The notes: generated from the letters alone by a model not told the origin. Positions 7,422 through 14,774 are shown, counted from the stretch's first letter. The stretch is 18,730 nucleotides of DNA from Burkholderiales bacterium (GCA_031257235.1 JAIRPA010000199.1:1-18730); one strand, 5' to 3'. Program-made: numbers and translations.

Positions 7422-8846
7422 CTAATTCCTGATCCCTGATCCCTGATTTCCGATCCTATCTTCCGCCGCCCGAATGGCTTTTTTGACCTGTTCGGGCGCG
7501 GTGCCGCCGATATGATTGCGCGCGGCAATCGAGCCTTCCAGCGTTAAAACTTCATAAACGTCGTTTTCAATCAACGGCGAAAATGTTTTTAACGTGGCGA
7601 TGGGCAACGATTCCAGCGTGACGCCTTTGTGGTCGGCTTCTTTGACCGCGCGGGCGACGGCTTCGTGCGCGTCGCGGAAGGGCAACCCTTTTCTGACCAG
7701 ATAATCGGCAAGATCGGTGGCGGTGGCAAAACCTTCGTGCGCCGCGCGGCGCATGTTTTCGTGAATCGCCACGATGCCGTTTTCGACAAGGTCGGTCATG
7801 ATCGACAAGGTAGCCGAAAGGGTATCGACCGTATCAAAAAGCGGCTCTTTGTCTTCCTGATTGTCTTTGTTGTACGCCAAAGGCTGGCTTTTCATCAGCA
7901 TCAAAAGCGCCATCAAATGTCCGGTGACCCGTCCTGTTTTACCGCGCACCAACTCCGGCACGTCCGGGTTTTTCTTCTGCGGCATGATCGAACTGCCGGT
8001 GCAAAAGCGGTCAGCCAGCTCAATAAAATGAAAGCGCGAGGACGACCACAAAACCAATTCTTCCGAAAAGCGCGATAAGTGCGTCATCACCAAAGCCGCG
8101 CACGAAGCAAACTCGATCGCAAAATCGCGGTCGGACACGGCGTCCAAAGAATTGCCGCACACTTCATCAAAGCCTAACAGCTCTGCCGTCATCGCGCGGT
8201 CAATCGGGTAACTCGTTCCGGCAAGCGCCGCCGCGCCCAAAGGCAGGCGATTGATTCTTTTTCGCGCGTCGGTCAAACGTTCGGCGTCGCGCGCGAACAT
8301 CGCCTCATACGCCAATAGATGATGCGCAAAGGTAATCGGTTGCGCCACCTGCAAGTGCGTGAACCCCGGCATGACGGTATCCACATGTCTTTGGGCAAGC
8401 GACAAAAACGCGCGACGCAACCCCGCCAAGCCTGAAATCAGCCGATCGGTCTCGCCGCGCAGCCAAAGCCGGATGTCCGTGGCCACCTGATCGTTTCGGG
8501 ATCGTCCGGTGTGTAGCCTTTTCCCGGCGTCGCCGACCAAATCCGTTAAGCGTTTTTCGATATTCAGATGCACGTCTTCTTTGTCGATTGCCCACGAAAA
8601 ATCCCCGCGCGTGATTTCTTCCTGAATCTGCGCCAATCCGCGTTTTATCTCAGAAAAATCCGTCGCGGAAATGATTTTTTGACGGGCAAGCATGGTGGCG
8701 TGCGCCAACGAGCCCTCGATGTCGGCAGAATAAAGGCGTTTGTCGAACGTCACCGACGCGGTATAACGCAAGACCTCTTCGGTGACGGGCTCGGAGAAAC
8801 GTCCCGACCAACCGGCACTCGCGGTTTGTTGTTTAGAATCAGACAT
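7422..8846 (-). CDS. argH: Argininosuccinate lyase
   Basis: ArgH cleaves argininosuccinate to arginine and fumarate, the last step of arginine synthesis. From the ATG at 8846 (MSDSKQQTASAGWSGRF) it has 474 residues, close to family length. The frame stays open for 39 more codons upstream, but that segment is unlike ArgH. Markers are LHTGRSRNDQVATD (111-124), TSYPIDR and the fumarase/aspartase superfamily signature GSSIMPQKKNPD (284-295) carrying the catalytic serine loop. The last nine residues (GNQGSGIRN) are encoded by the heptad repeat at 7425-7456, so the native C-terminus appears to have been replaced or extended. The gene is divergent from the histidine kinase gene. argH beside algZ-algR is an order known from Pseudomonas. 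No strong Shine-Dalgarno is visible. Confidence 0.96.
   Translation of the reverse strand: MSDSKQQTASAGWSGRFSEPVTEEVLRYTASVTFDKRLYSADIEGSLAHATMLARQKIISATDFSEIKRGLAQIQEEITRGDFSWAIDKEDVHLNIEKRLTDLVGDAGKRLHTGRSRNDQVATDIRLWLRGETDRLISGLAGLRRAFLSLAQRHVDTVMPGFTHLQVAQPITFAHHLLAYEAMFARDAERLTDARKRINRLPLGAAALAGTSYPIDRAMTAELLGFDEVCGNSLDAVSDRDFAIEFASCAALVMTHLSRFSEELVLWSSSRFHFIELADRFCTGSSIMPQKKNPDVPELVRGKTGRVTGHLMALLMLMKSQPLAYNKDNQEDKEPLFDTVDTLSATLSIMTDLVENGIVAIHENMRRAAHEGFATATDLADYLVRKGLPFRDAHEAVARAVKEADHKGVTLESLPIATLKTFSPLIENDVYEVLTLEGSIAARNHIGGTAPEQVKKAIRAAEDRIGNQGSGIRN
7425..7456. repeat. Tandem heptad repeat (ATYCCTG) running into argH
   Basis: The units are ATTCCTG (7425-7431), ATCCCTG (7432-7438), ATCCCTG (7439-7445) and ATTTCCG (7446-7452), followed by ATCC. 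They are the reverse complement of the heptads at 97-124. They sit inside the last codons of argH and encode its C-terminal tail. Confidence 0.75.
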
Positions 8847-8982
8847 AATGGTTTTTTGTGTGGAAAATGGCGAGGGTTGCCGCGCAAAATTTCGGGTTTT
8901 GGCTTGCGCGCGGCTTGTGTCTGGTTGAAAATGACGCTTTGCGGTAACACGCAACCAACCCAAACCCTGCGTTCAAAAACGG

Positions 8983-10053
8983 ATGATTATAAGGCAAAAA
9001 CACGCTTCACTTGTTTTATCGGGCTGGCGCAACTTAGGAACCGTGTTGCGGGTTGTCCTTTTTGTCAATTTAGGCATGCTTTTGGCGGCGCTTGTGACGG
9101 CGGAATCGACGCGCGCATGGCTTTACTCCATTCCCGATTTAGCCCTTTTTGTCGAACCTTATCTTTTTTTGGAAGTCTTGACGTTATGGGCGGCGGGGCC
9201 TACCCTCTCTAAACTGACGCTCCCCTGGACGCTCGCCGCGATTACCGCCGTCACGCTGGTGTGCGGCGTGATTGTAGGCTGGCTCACCGGCGTCTTTTTT
9301 GACGGCGGCACCGCAAAACTTCTTCTTTGGGGCTTAATCGCGCAAGCTCTCGTTTTGTATTATTTTTCCATGCGCGACAGAATCTTGTCGCCGGCTTTAA
9401 CCGAAGCCAAATTACAGGCATTACAGGCGCGGATTCGCCCGCATTTTTTGTTCAACAGCATCAACGCCGTGATGTCGATCATTCGATACGATCCCAAGCA
9501 AGCCGAGTCCGCCCTTCAAGATTTGGCTGATCTGTTCCGCACCTTGATGCGCGACAATCTGGATTTGGTGCCGCTTGCCTCGGAGATTAAACTCTGTCGC
9601 CAATACTTGGGCATCGAAAAACTGCGTTTGGGCGATCGCTTGAACGTCGAATGGGCGCAAAAAGCCATGCCCGAAGACGCACTGATTCCGCCTTTGATTA
9701 TTCAGCCCTTGATTGAAAATGCCGTTCATCACGGGATCGAATCTTCTCCCAAGGGCGGCACCGTGTCGATCAATATCTATCTCATTCGCGGCGAACTGCG
9801 TGCCGTGGTGAAAAATCCTTACAATCCGCGCGCGCGCGAACACAAAAGCGGCAATAAAATCGCCCTTGATAATATTCGCGCCCGTTTAGCGTTGCATTAC
9901 GATGCCGAAGCGCGGTTAGAATCCGTGATTGTCAACGAATACTATGAGGTACGCATTCGTTTGCCGTATCATCCGCAGAATACCGATTCTTATCAGCCGT
10001 TGGATACGATTAACCCGTTTGACGAAGCGCGTCGCCACAAGGAGGCATCGTAA
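8983..10053 (+). CDS. algZ: LytS/AlgZ-type sensor histidine kinase
   Basis: The protein has 356 residues. The N-terminal half is membrane-embedded, with about four helices (near 20-41, 51-72, 83-105 and 111-130) and no large extracytoplasmic domain. The His_kinase domain of the LytS family follows. It has ARIRPHFLFNSINAV with the phospho-acceptor H154, the N-box QPLIENAVHHGI (about 241-252) and a G-box-like GNKIALDNIRARL. Such kinases phosphorylate LytTR-type regulators, and one lies just downstream (10155). The argH-algZ-algR neighbourhood supports an AlgZ/FimS name, but the signal sensed is unknown. The start at 8983 has only a weak ribosome binding site. A 136-bp gap to argH should hold divergent promoters; I could not place them. 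Confidence 0.9.
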   Translation: MIIRQKHASLVLSGWRNLGTVLRVVLFVNLGMLLAALVTAESTRAWLYSIPDLALFVEPYLFLEVLTLWAAGPTLSKLTLPWTLAAITAVTLVCGVIVGWLTGVFFDGGTAKLLLWGLIAQALVLYYFSMRDRILSPALTEAKLQALQARIRPHFLFNSINAVMSIIRYDPKQAESALQDLADLFRTLMRDNLDLVPLASEIKLCRQYLGIEKLRLGDRLNVEWAQKAMPEDALIPPLIIQPLIENAVHHGIESSPKGGTVSINIYLIRGELRAVVKNPYNPRAREHKSGNKIALDNIRARLALHYDAEARLESVIVNEYYEVRIRLPYHPQNTDSYQPLDTINPFDEARRHKEAS

Positions 10054-10154
10054 GCCAAGTTAAGATCATGTTGTGCGAACGCTAAATACCGCGATTTTAG
10101 TCACATAAACCCCGGCAAATGAAACCTTTGCCCCGCCAATGAAAGGGATGAGCC

Positions 10155-10934
10155 ATGAATGAAACAACCACTGCCCATGTTTTACGAGTGTTGATTGTGG
10201 ATGATGAAGCGCTTGCGCGTCGTCGTCTTCGAGACTTATTGGACGACTCTCAAAAAGTCTTTCCGGTGCGTGTGGTCGGTGAGGTTGAAACCGGCGTCGA
10301 AGCCTTAAATTGGGTGCAAAACTCAGAGGTTGATTTGTTGCTCTTGGATATTCACATGCCGGACATGGACGGCTTGGAATTGGCAAGCCACTTATTAAAA
10401 ATGAAGTCGCCGCCGCGCGTCATCTTCGTGACTGCCTACAACGAACACGCTCTGCGCGCGTTTGAATTAAACGCCGTGGATTATTTAATGAAACCGGTGC
10501 GCATTGATCGCCTGATTGCCGCGTTGCGCAAAGTGCCGTCGTTGGCGCCTATCAGTGAAACGCAACTGAATCGTTTGGCGGCAGGCGCGCGTCGTTACCT
10601 GCCGGTGATCGAGCGTTCCAAAATAGAATTGGTGCCGATCGAGGACATTTACTATTTCAAGGCAGAATTAAAATACGTCACGGCAAAGGCTTTAAAACGC
10701 GAATACATTTTGGAAGACCCGTTGACCAAGCTCGAAGAAGAATACAAAAACGAGTTTTTGCGAATTCATCGCAGTTATTTGGTGGCGCGTCACGCGGTTC
10801 AAAGTTTTGTCCGCGGCGAATCGGAAGAAGGCGAATCGGTCGGCTGGCAGGTGGTGTTAAAAGACCTGCCGGAGAAACTGCCCGTTTCCCGTCGCCAGCG
10901 GGGCGTCTTAGACGAATTCATCAAAAACGCGTGA
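10155..10934 (+). CDS. algR: LytTR-family response regulator (AlgR-type)
   Basis: The protein has 259 residues. The receiver domain (about 9-128) carries the acidic pair D16/D17, the phospho-acceptor D65 in LLLLDIHMPDMDG, T93 and K113. A LytTR DNA-binding domain follows (about 150-255: VIERSKIELVPIEDIYYFKA, FLRIHRSYLVA, LPVSRRQR). AAAGGGA just upstream supports the ATG. It is the likely partner of the kinase encoded 101 bp upstream. The gap between them has a small GGCAAA/TTTGCC inverted repeat that could affect readthrough. In Pseudomonas AlgR controls alginate and type IV pili, but targets here cannot be read from the sequence. The usual downstream hemC is absent. Confidence 0.93.
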   Translation: MNETTTAHVLRVLIVDDEALARRRLRDLLDDSQKVFPVRVVGEVETGVEALNWVQNSEVDLLLLDIHMPDMDGLELASHLLKMKSPPRVIFVTAYNEHALRAFELNAVDYLMKPVRIDRLIAALRKVPSLAPISETQLNRLAAGARRYLPVIERSKIELVPIEDIYYFKAELKYVTAKALKREYILEDPLTKLEEEYKNEFLRIHRSYLVARHAVQSFVRGESEEGESVGWQVVLKDLPEKLPVSRRQRGVLDEFIKNA

Positions 10935-11048
10935 TTCGTCTTCCCATGGCGGCTTGAGTGTCCCCTGTGTGTTTTTAGGAACACAAACCGGCAAAAAACC
11001 AAGCCGCCGGCTTTTTACCCGACAAACCCCTCCAATAACGCGCAAAAT

Positions 11049-11078
11049 AAGGGCTTTATCAGTGGTCAAGCCCTTTTT
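11049..11078 (+). terminator. Rho-independent terminator after algR
   Basis: AAGGGCTT (11049-11056) and AAGCCCTT (11068-11075) form an 8-bp stem with an 11-nt loop, and the right arm runs into T5 (11074-11078). It lies between algR and the UbiA-like gene, so the latter probably has its own promoter. A weaker AAGCC/GGCTT hairpin followed by T's lies at 11001-11016. Confidence 0.75.
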
Positions 11079-11110
11079 GAGGGGGCGTCTCTTTTTGTAT
11101 TGGGTGCAAT

Positions 11111-12022
11111 ATGTCTATCGGAATTAAATGGAAAGAGCGGCTGGACGCTTACGAGCATTTTTTAGGATTGCGGCGCCCCTTTCACGGCATCTTAATGGTC
11201 TGCCCGACGCTTTCGGCGCTGTGGCTGATTGCCGAAGGTCGCCCGCCGCTCTCGTTGATCGTGATCTTGACGATGGCCACCCTCTTGGCGGCCGCCGGAG
11301 GAGCGGCGATGTGCGTGTGGGCAAGACGCATCAAAGACGCGCAACAACATTATCCTTCTGCCGATCACAGCATTATTTTTCCTTGGGAAACGTTTTTTTT
11401 GGGCATGATCGCTTTTGCGATGGGCGGCGTCTTTCTCTATTTAACCTCTTTTACCGCTTTATTGGCTTACGGGCTTTGTCTTATTCTTTTCGGGGTTTTC
11501 CTTCGCGTGTGTTTTATTGTTTCTCCGCACATGCTTTTGATGAGTTTTCCTTATGGAGTTTTGCTTTCTTTGGGCGTCCCGCTGACGTATTGCGCCGTCG
11601 CGCTCGACAAGATCGGCTGGCTCACGTGGGCGTTGATGGCGGCACATGTGTTCATGGTGATCGCCTGCGAAATATCGAATGTTTTGACCGAACCCAAAGC
11701 CTTATCGGACATTAAAAGACAAAGGTATTGTGAAGCCATTCAAGAAAATCCGCGAAGCGTCGCGTTGATCGGCGCGGGTTACGACGTGTATTTTTTGGGA
11801 ATGGCGGCGATAGGATATTTTCAACACTTCGGCGTGGTTTATTGGGTCGCGTTTGCCGTGGGCGCGGTTTTTGCGATTCTTGCTTATCGAAGTGCCTCTC
11901 ATAAAAATCAACACAATCCGCTTATAATGCCTTACCACTATTGGATTTCGTTATCGCTTTTAATAGGAATGATTGCCGACTATGCCGTCACCGCGCACGC
12001 TTTTCTCGATATTTACCGCTAA
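11111..12022 (+). CDS. UbiA-like polytopic membrane protein lacking the prenyltransferase Asp motifs
   Basis: The protein has 303 residues with seven to nine hydrophobic segments. I read colinear similarity to 4-hydroxybenzoate polyprenyltransferase (UbiA). RRPFHGILMVCPTLSALWLI fits the UbiA start (KPIGxLLLLWPTLWALW). LLSLGVPLTYCAVA fits LGxPMAFAA, and NPLIMPYHYWISLSLLIGM fits the C-terminal HNNWVGxxLFxG segment. However, both catalytic motifs are missing. NDxxDRxxD falls on MCVWARRIKDAQ (about 67-78), and the DxxYAxxDRxDD motif falls on CEISNVLTEPKALSD (about 186-200). Without these Mg-diphosphate ligands it should not prenylate, so it may be a pseudoenzyme with another role. The frame is intact. 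An independent identity as an unrelated membrane protein is possible, since the similarity was judged by eye. The ribosome binding site is weak (TGGGTG). Confidence 0.65.
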   Translation: MSIGIKWKERLDAYEHFLGLRRPFHGILMVCPTLSALWLIAEGRPPLSLIVILTMATLLAAAGGAAMCVWARRIKDAQQHYPSADHSIIFPWETFFLGMIAFAMGGVFLYLTSFTALLAYGLCLILFGVFLRVCFIVSPHMLLMSFPYGVLLSLGVPLTYCAVALDKIGWLTWALMAAHVFMVIACEISNVLTEPKALSDIKRQRYCEAIQENPRSVALIGAGYDVYFLGMAAIGYFQHFGVVYWVAFAVGAVFAILAYRSASHKNQHNPLIMPYHYWISLSLLIGMIADYAVTAHAFLDIYR

Positions 12023-12026
12023 TAAA

Positions 12027-12045
12027 GACTTTTGCAAACCCGCCA
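12027..12045. repeat. Single copy of an AGAC(Y)TTTGCAAA motif
   Basis: AGACTTTTGCAAACCCGCC, between the UbiA-like gene and maf, resembles the left arm of the inverted repeat at 14867-14886 (AGACCTTTGCAAAACGCCC). TTTGCAAA is itself palindromic, so chance similarity is possible. Confidence 0.35.
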
Positions 12046-12064
12046 CCTTTCACCTCACCTCCCG

Positions 12065-12727
12065 ATGCCTGACATGACCCCTTTTCACTTGGTGTTGGCG
12101 TCTTCTTCGCCTTATCGAAAAATGTTGTTGGAACGCTTCAACATGCCGTTTTTTGTCGTGTCTCCGCTTGTGGACGAAACCCCTTTGGAGGGCGAACGCC
12201 CGGACGCGTTGGTCGTGCGGCTGGCAGAAGCCAAAGCGCGCGCCGGCGCCGCGCTTTTTTTAGCCTCAAACGACGCCCAACCCCGCGCACAAAAAACCTT
12301 GGTGATCGGCTCGGATCAAGTCGCCGATTACTCCGGCGTTCCCATCGGCAAACCCCACGATTTTGACCGCGCTTGGGCGCAGTTAAAACAATTGTCCGGA
12401 CAAACCGTGGTGTTCAGAACAGGGCTTTCGCTTTTTGATGTGGCGCATCAGCGTTGTGAAACCCTCCGCGTGGACGTCACCACGGTTTACCGTCAGCTTT
12501 CAGACGAGGAAATCGTGGCGTACCTCAAAGCGGCAGAGCCTTATCAATGCGCGGGGGCGATTCGCTCCGAAGATTTGGGCATTGCCTTATTGGATAAAAT
12601 CGAAAGCGACGACCCGACCGCGTTGATCGGCTTGCCTTTGATTGCCTTGGCGCGATTGATGCGCGCGGCGGGGGTTAATCCCGTATTGGGTTCGCCCAAA
12701 AGTAAACCCCTACTTTTGGGCGGTTAG
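12065..12727 (+). CDS. maf: Maf family nucleotide pyrophosphatase, YceF-type
   Basis: The protein has 220 residues from the ATG at 12065; an ATG at 12074 (MTPFHLVLASSSPYRK) is equally plausible, and neither has a clear ribosome binding site. Family motifs are LASSSPYRKMLLERF with the VDETP that follows, IGSDQVA, IGKP, QLKQLSGQ, YQCAGAIRSEDLGIALL and DDPTALIGLPLIAL. The pattern best fits the YceF subgroup, which hydrolyses m7GTP and modified nucleotides (family knowledge). The natural end matches E. coli YceF at 'NPxxG' (here NPVLG). The remaining SPKSKPLLLGG and the TAG stop come from palindromic repeat copy C (12693-12722), so the repeat has added an 11-residue tail. The next gene is the methyltransferase, as in other betaproteobacteria. 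Confidence 0.92.
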   Translation: MPDMTPFHLVLASSSPYRKMLLERFNMPFFVVSPLVDETPLEGERPDALVVRLAEAKARAGAALFLASNDAQPRAQKTLVIGSDQVADYSGVPIGKPHDFDRAWAQLKQLSGQTVVFRTGLSLFDVAHQRCETLRVDVTTVYRQLSDEEIVAYLKAAEPYQCAGAIRSEDLGIALLDKIESDDPTALIGLPLIALARLMRAAGVNPVLGSPKSKPLLLGG

Positions 12728-12766
12728 AAAAACCAAAAAATCACAGGGGAACCCTGATGATTTTTT
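12693..12766 (-). repeat. Two-hairpin repeat module, copy C
   Basis: This is the reverse-complement copy of the module at 181-254, also 74 bp. The perfect 12-bp palindrome comes first (12693-12704 with 12711-12722), then a 12-nt spacer and a 32-bp hairpin (12735-12766). That hairpin differs from copy A at two stem positions, each with its partner changed too (G-C to A-T). The left part overlaps the maf stop codon and the module sits before the methyltransferase gene. Confidence 0.85.
12735..12766. terminator. Terminator-like hairpin downstream of maf
   Basis: The outer arms are AAAAAATCA and TGATTTTTT; the inner stem is CAGGG/CCCTG with one bulged A (12757). T6 ends the hairpin on the plus strand and A6 opens it, so it can act on either strand. 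It may reduce readthrough from maf into the methyltransferase gene. Confidence 0.6.
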
Positions 12767-12812
12767 GCAGGGAACGGCGATAAAACCGGATTGCGGGTCG
12801 AGACCGCTTGTG

Positions 12813-12843
12813 ACGCCGCTTCGCGGCGTGTGGATTCTGCGAC
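12813..12843. repeat. Hairpin plus GTGGATTCTGCGAC element of repeat region C
   Basis: ACGCCGC (12813-12819) and GCGGCGT (12823-12829) form a 7-bp hairpin with a 3-nt loop. GTGGATTCTGCGAC follows (12830-12843), an exact reverse complement of 153-166 in region A. Relative to A, region C has about 50 extra bases between this element and the module, and A keeps only the ACGCCGC half of the hairpin. Confidence 0.7.
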
Positions 12844-12863
12844 AATATCACCTTTGACCCACC

Positions 12864-13571
12864 ATGAGCTCTTTATATTTAGTTCCCAATTTATTAGGCG
12901 TGATGTCGCCTCATCGGGTGTTGCCGGAGCACACGCTCAAGGTGGCGCGGGAGTTGTCCTATTGGATTGTTGAAAACGCCAAGCCCGCGCGCGCTTTTTT
13001 GGGCTCGTTGAATCTCTCGCGCCCGATTGCCTCTTTGACGATTGCCGAGCTTCCCGAAAAGCCAAACGCCGCCTCTTTGGACGCCCTTCTTCATCCGTGC
13101 CTTCACGGGGAAAACGTCGGTTTATTGTCGGACGCCGGCTGCCCTGCCGTGGCCGACCCGGGCGCGGTGCTGGTGGCGCGCGCGCATCAACTCAATATTC
13201 GTGTTTGTCCGCTGGTGGGTCCTTCTTCCTTGTTGCTTGCGTTGATGGCATCGGGCATGAACGGGCAAACCTTCAGCTTTCACGGTTATCTGCCGATTGC
13301 GGCAAACGATCGCGCCGAAACCTTAAAAAGGTTGGAGCGACAATCCCGCGCGCGGCAACACGAAACCTGTTTATTCATCGAAACGCCGTACCGCAATCAA
13401 GCCCTCCTCAAAACGGCGTTGGCCACGCTCTCGCCGCAAACGGTGTTGTGCGTGGCGGCGGATTTGACCACCGAACGCGAGACCGTGATCCGTCAAACCA
13501 TCCGTCAATGGCAACACTCCGAACTTCCGAATCTGGACAAACGCCCCGCGATTTTTTTATTGAGCGCGTAA
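12864..13571 (+). CDS. SAM-dependent methyltransferase, tetrapyrrole methylase fold (RsmI-related)
   Basis: The 235-residue protein belongs to the TP-methylase (COG0313-like) family. Markers are GLLSDAGCPAVADPGAVLV (about 85-103), the SAM-site loop region VGPSSLLLALMASGMNGQ, and FSFHGYLP followed by LFIETPYRN. It resembles the 16S rRNA 2'-O-methyltransferase RsmI but lacks the N-terminal 'ATPIGNLxD' motif; here the segment is VPNLLGVMSPHRVLP. It is therefore the paralogue that sits beside maf in many betaproteobacteria, and its substrate is unknown to me. The ATG at 12864 has no clear ribosome binding site; repeat region C lies directly upstream. The gene ends near a terminator shared with the convergent lipoprotein gene. 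Confidence 0.85.
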   Translation: MSSLYLVPNLLGVMSPHRVLPEHTLKVARELSYWIVENAKPARAFLGSLNLSRPIASLTIAELPEKPNAASLDALLHPCLHGENVGLLSDAGCPAVADPGAVLVARAHQLNIRVCPLVGPSSLLLALMASGMNGQTFSFHGYLPIAANDRAETLKRLERQSRARQHETCLFIETPYRNQALLKTALATLSPQTVLCVAADLTTERETVIRQTIRQWQHSELPNLDKRPAIFLLSA

Positions 13572-13581
13572 AACGTTGCGC

Positions 13582-13613
13582 AAAAAAACGGCACTTCCAA
13601 AGAAGTGCCGTTT
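13582..13613. terminator. Bidirectional terminator between methyltransferase and lipoprotein genes
   Basis: CGGCACTTC (13589-13597) and GAAGTGCCG (13602-13610) form a 9-bp perfect stem with a 4-nt loop. A7 (13582-13588) precedes it and TTT follows. On the minus strand the stem is followed by seven T's, so it is a strong terminator for the lipoprotein gene; it is weaker for the plus-strand methyltransferase gene. Confidence 0.85.
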
Positions 13614-13634
13614 GAAGGATCAAACGATCCGGGG

Positions 13635-14774
13635 TTATTGGCAGTAAATTTGTTTACTCCAATTGACTTTGTCTCCTGCCACAGGGTCTTCATAAGTCAC
13701 AAACACACCGATGGTTGCCCCATTAGTCAAAGCGAACGCAGAGTTTGATCTAAACATCACCGTGCCGGGCGTGCTCACGGAAGCCGTCGTGACGGGCGAT
13801 GAAGTGAAGGAACCCTGATTGCCCACATCAAAGGCATAGTCAGGATTGCCCGACAACACACCGCCGCCTTGGATGGCTTCAAACGTATAGATTCCGGGGG
13901 CCGACGGCAAGGTCTTCGGGATTAAACCGATACCGCCGGTAGGACCAACGTTGCCGGAGCAGTCAATCGGATTGGCGGAGTCGCCCCAGGTTCCGATATA
14001 GTCAAATTCCAATTCCAAGGGTGCCGCAGGGGTTGCCGCTTTTGCGTAAATCTTAAAAATAAAGCTGTAGGTATGCGTGTCACCCTTGTTATCGACCACC
14101 TCGGCGTAAAGCCATGCCGTGGTGTCGGAGGTCACATTGTTGGCTGTGATCGGACACACCATACCTTTGAAGTTTCCGTTGTCAGACCCGCCTGGACCGC
14201 AAGAGGAAGCACCGCCGAAAGAATACGGCGCGCCTGACGGGGCGACTAGTTTGATGGTGCCGGACATGGCATCCTCACCGAAAGTCGCCTCCACAGAGCC
14301 GGTTTCGCCTGCCATCACGCAATTGCCGTCAGCTTTACATTTGTCGGATTCGGCATCGGGAACAACCTTAAGTGCCGCTTTAAGATCGTCGCGGTCTAGA
14401 ACGTTGATCGTTACAACTTGATAGTTCCCCGCACCGCCGATGATCGTCGGGCGATTGGTGGTAAACGAGAGGGTTGTCGCCCCGTGTTTTCCGGCCAAAT
14501 CAATTCTGTACTCCCCGCGCTGGTCAAATTTGGTGGTTGTGACAATATCATTGTTGTTCGAGAACATCCAGAAAGGAGCTTCCCCGTTTTTGATGACCAC
14601 AAAACAAAGATCGGGACGATCCAAAGAACAATTGAGCGTGCTCGGCATCACCATGAACGGACCGGCTAACGAGTTATTGTTGCTCGACCCCGATCCCCCG
14701 CCGCAAGCCGACAGCGCCAAAGCAGCGACTGCAAGGGTTGCTGCCATTAAAAATTTTGAAATAAAGCGTAACAT
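13635..14774 (-). CDS. Secreted lipoprotein of unknown function, Cys-rich
   Basis: The 379-residue protein has a lipoprotein signal peptide (MLRFISKFLMAATLAVAALA) and the lipobox LSAC with C24 as lipidation site. A Gly/Ser/Asn-rich linker (GGGSGSSNNN) follows. There is no Asp at +2, so outer membrane sorting is likely by the E. coli rule. I do not recognise a domain. The body is predicted mostly beta with Ig-like strand patterns and holds eight further Cys in apparent pairs (LNCSLDRPDLC, DKCKADGNC, SSC...MVC, then DC and the final YC). That would allow four disulfides in an oxidising compartment. AAGGAAGA (14781-14788) lies 6 nt upstream of the ATG. It appears to be a single-gene unit. Possible roles are surface structural or binding protein, but this is inference. 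Confidence 0.85.
   Translation of the reverse strand: MLRFISKFLMAATLAVAALALSACGGGSGSSNNNSLAGPFMVMPSTLNCSLDRPDLCFVVIKNGEAPFWMFSNNNDIVTTTKFDQRGEYRIDLAGKHGATTLSFTTNRPTIIGGAGNYQVVTINVLDRDDLKAALKVVPDAESDKCKADGNCVMAGETGSVEATFGEDAMSGTIKLVAPSGAPYSFGGASSCGPGGSDNGNFKGMVCPITANNVTSDTTAWLYAEVVDNKGDTHTYSFIFKIYAKAATPAAPLELEFDYIGTWGDSANPIDCSGNVGPTGGIGLIPKTLPSAPGIYTFEAIQGGGVLSGNPDYAFDVGNQGSFTSSPVTTASVSTPGTVMFRSNSAFALTNGATIGVFVTYEDPVAGDKVNWSKQIYCQ

Noticed and set aside
8847..8963. N-terminal extension of argH to the upstream ATG at 8963
   Set aside because: The extra 39 residues do not resemble ArgH, and the ATG at 8846 gives the family-typical start.
12864..13571. Naming the methyltransferase rsmI
   Set aside because: The N-terminal RsmI motif (ATPIGNLxD) is absent and the maf neighbourhood fits the paralogue, so no symbol is given.
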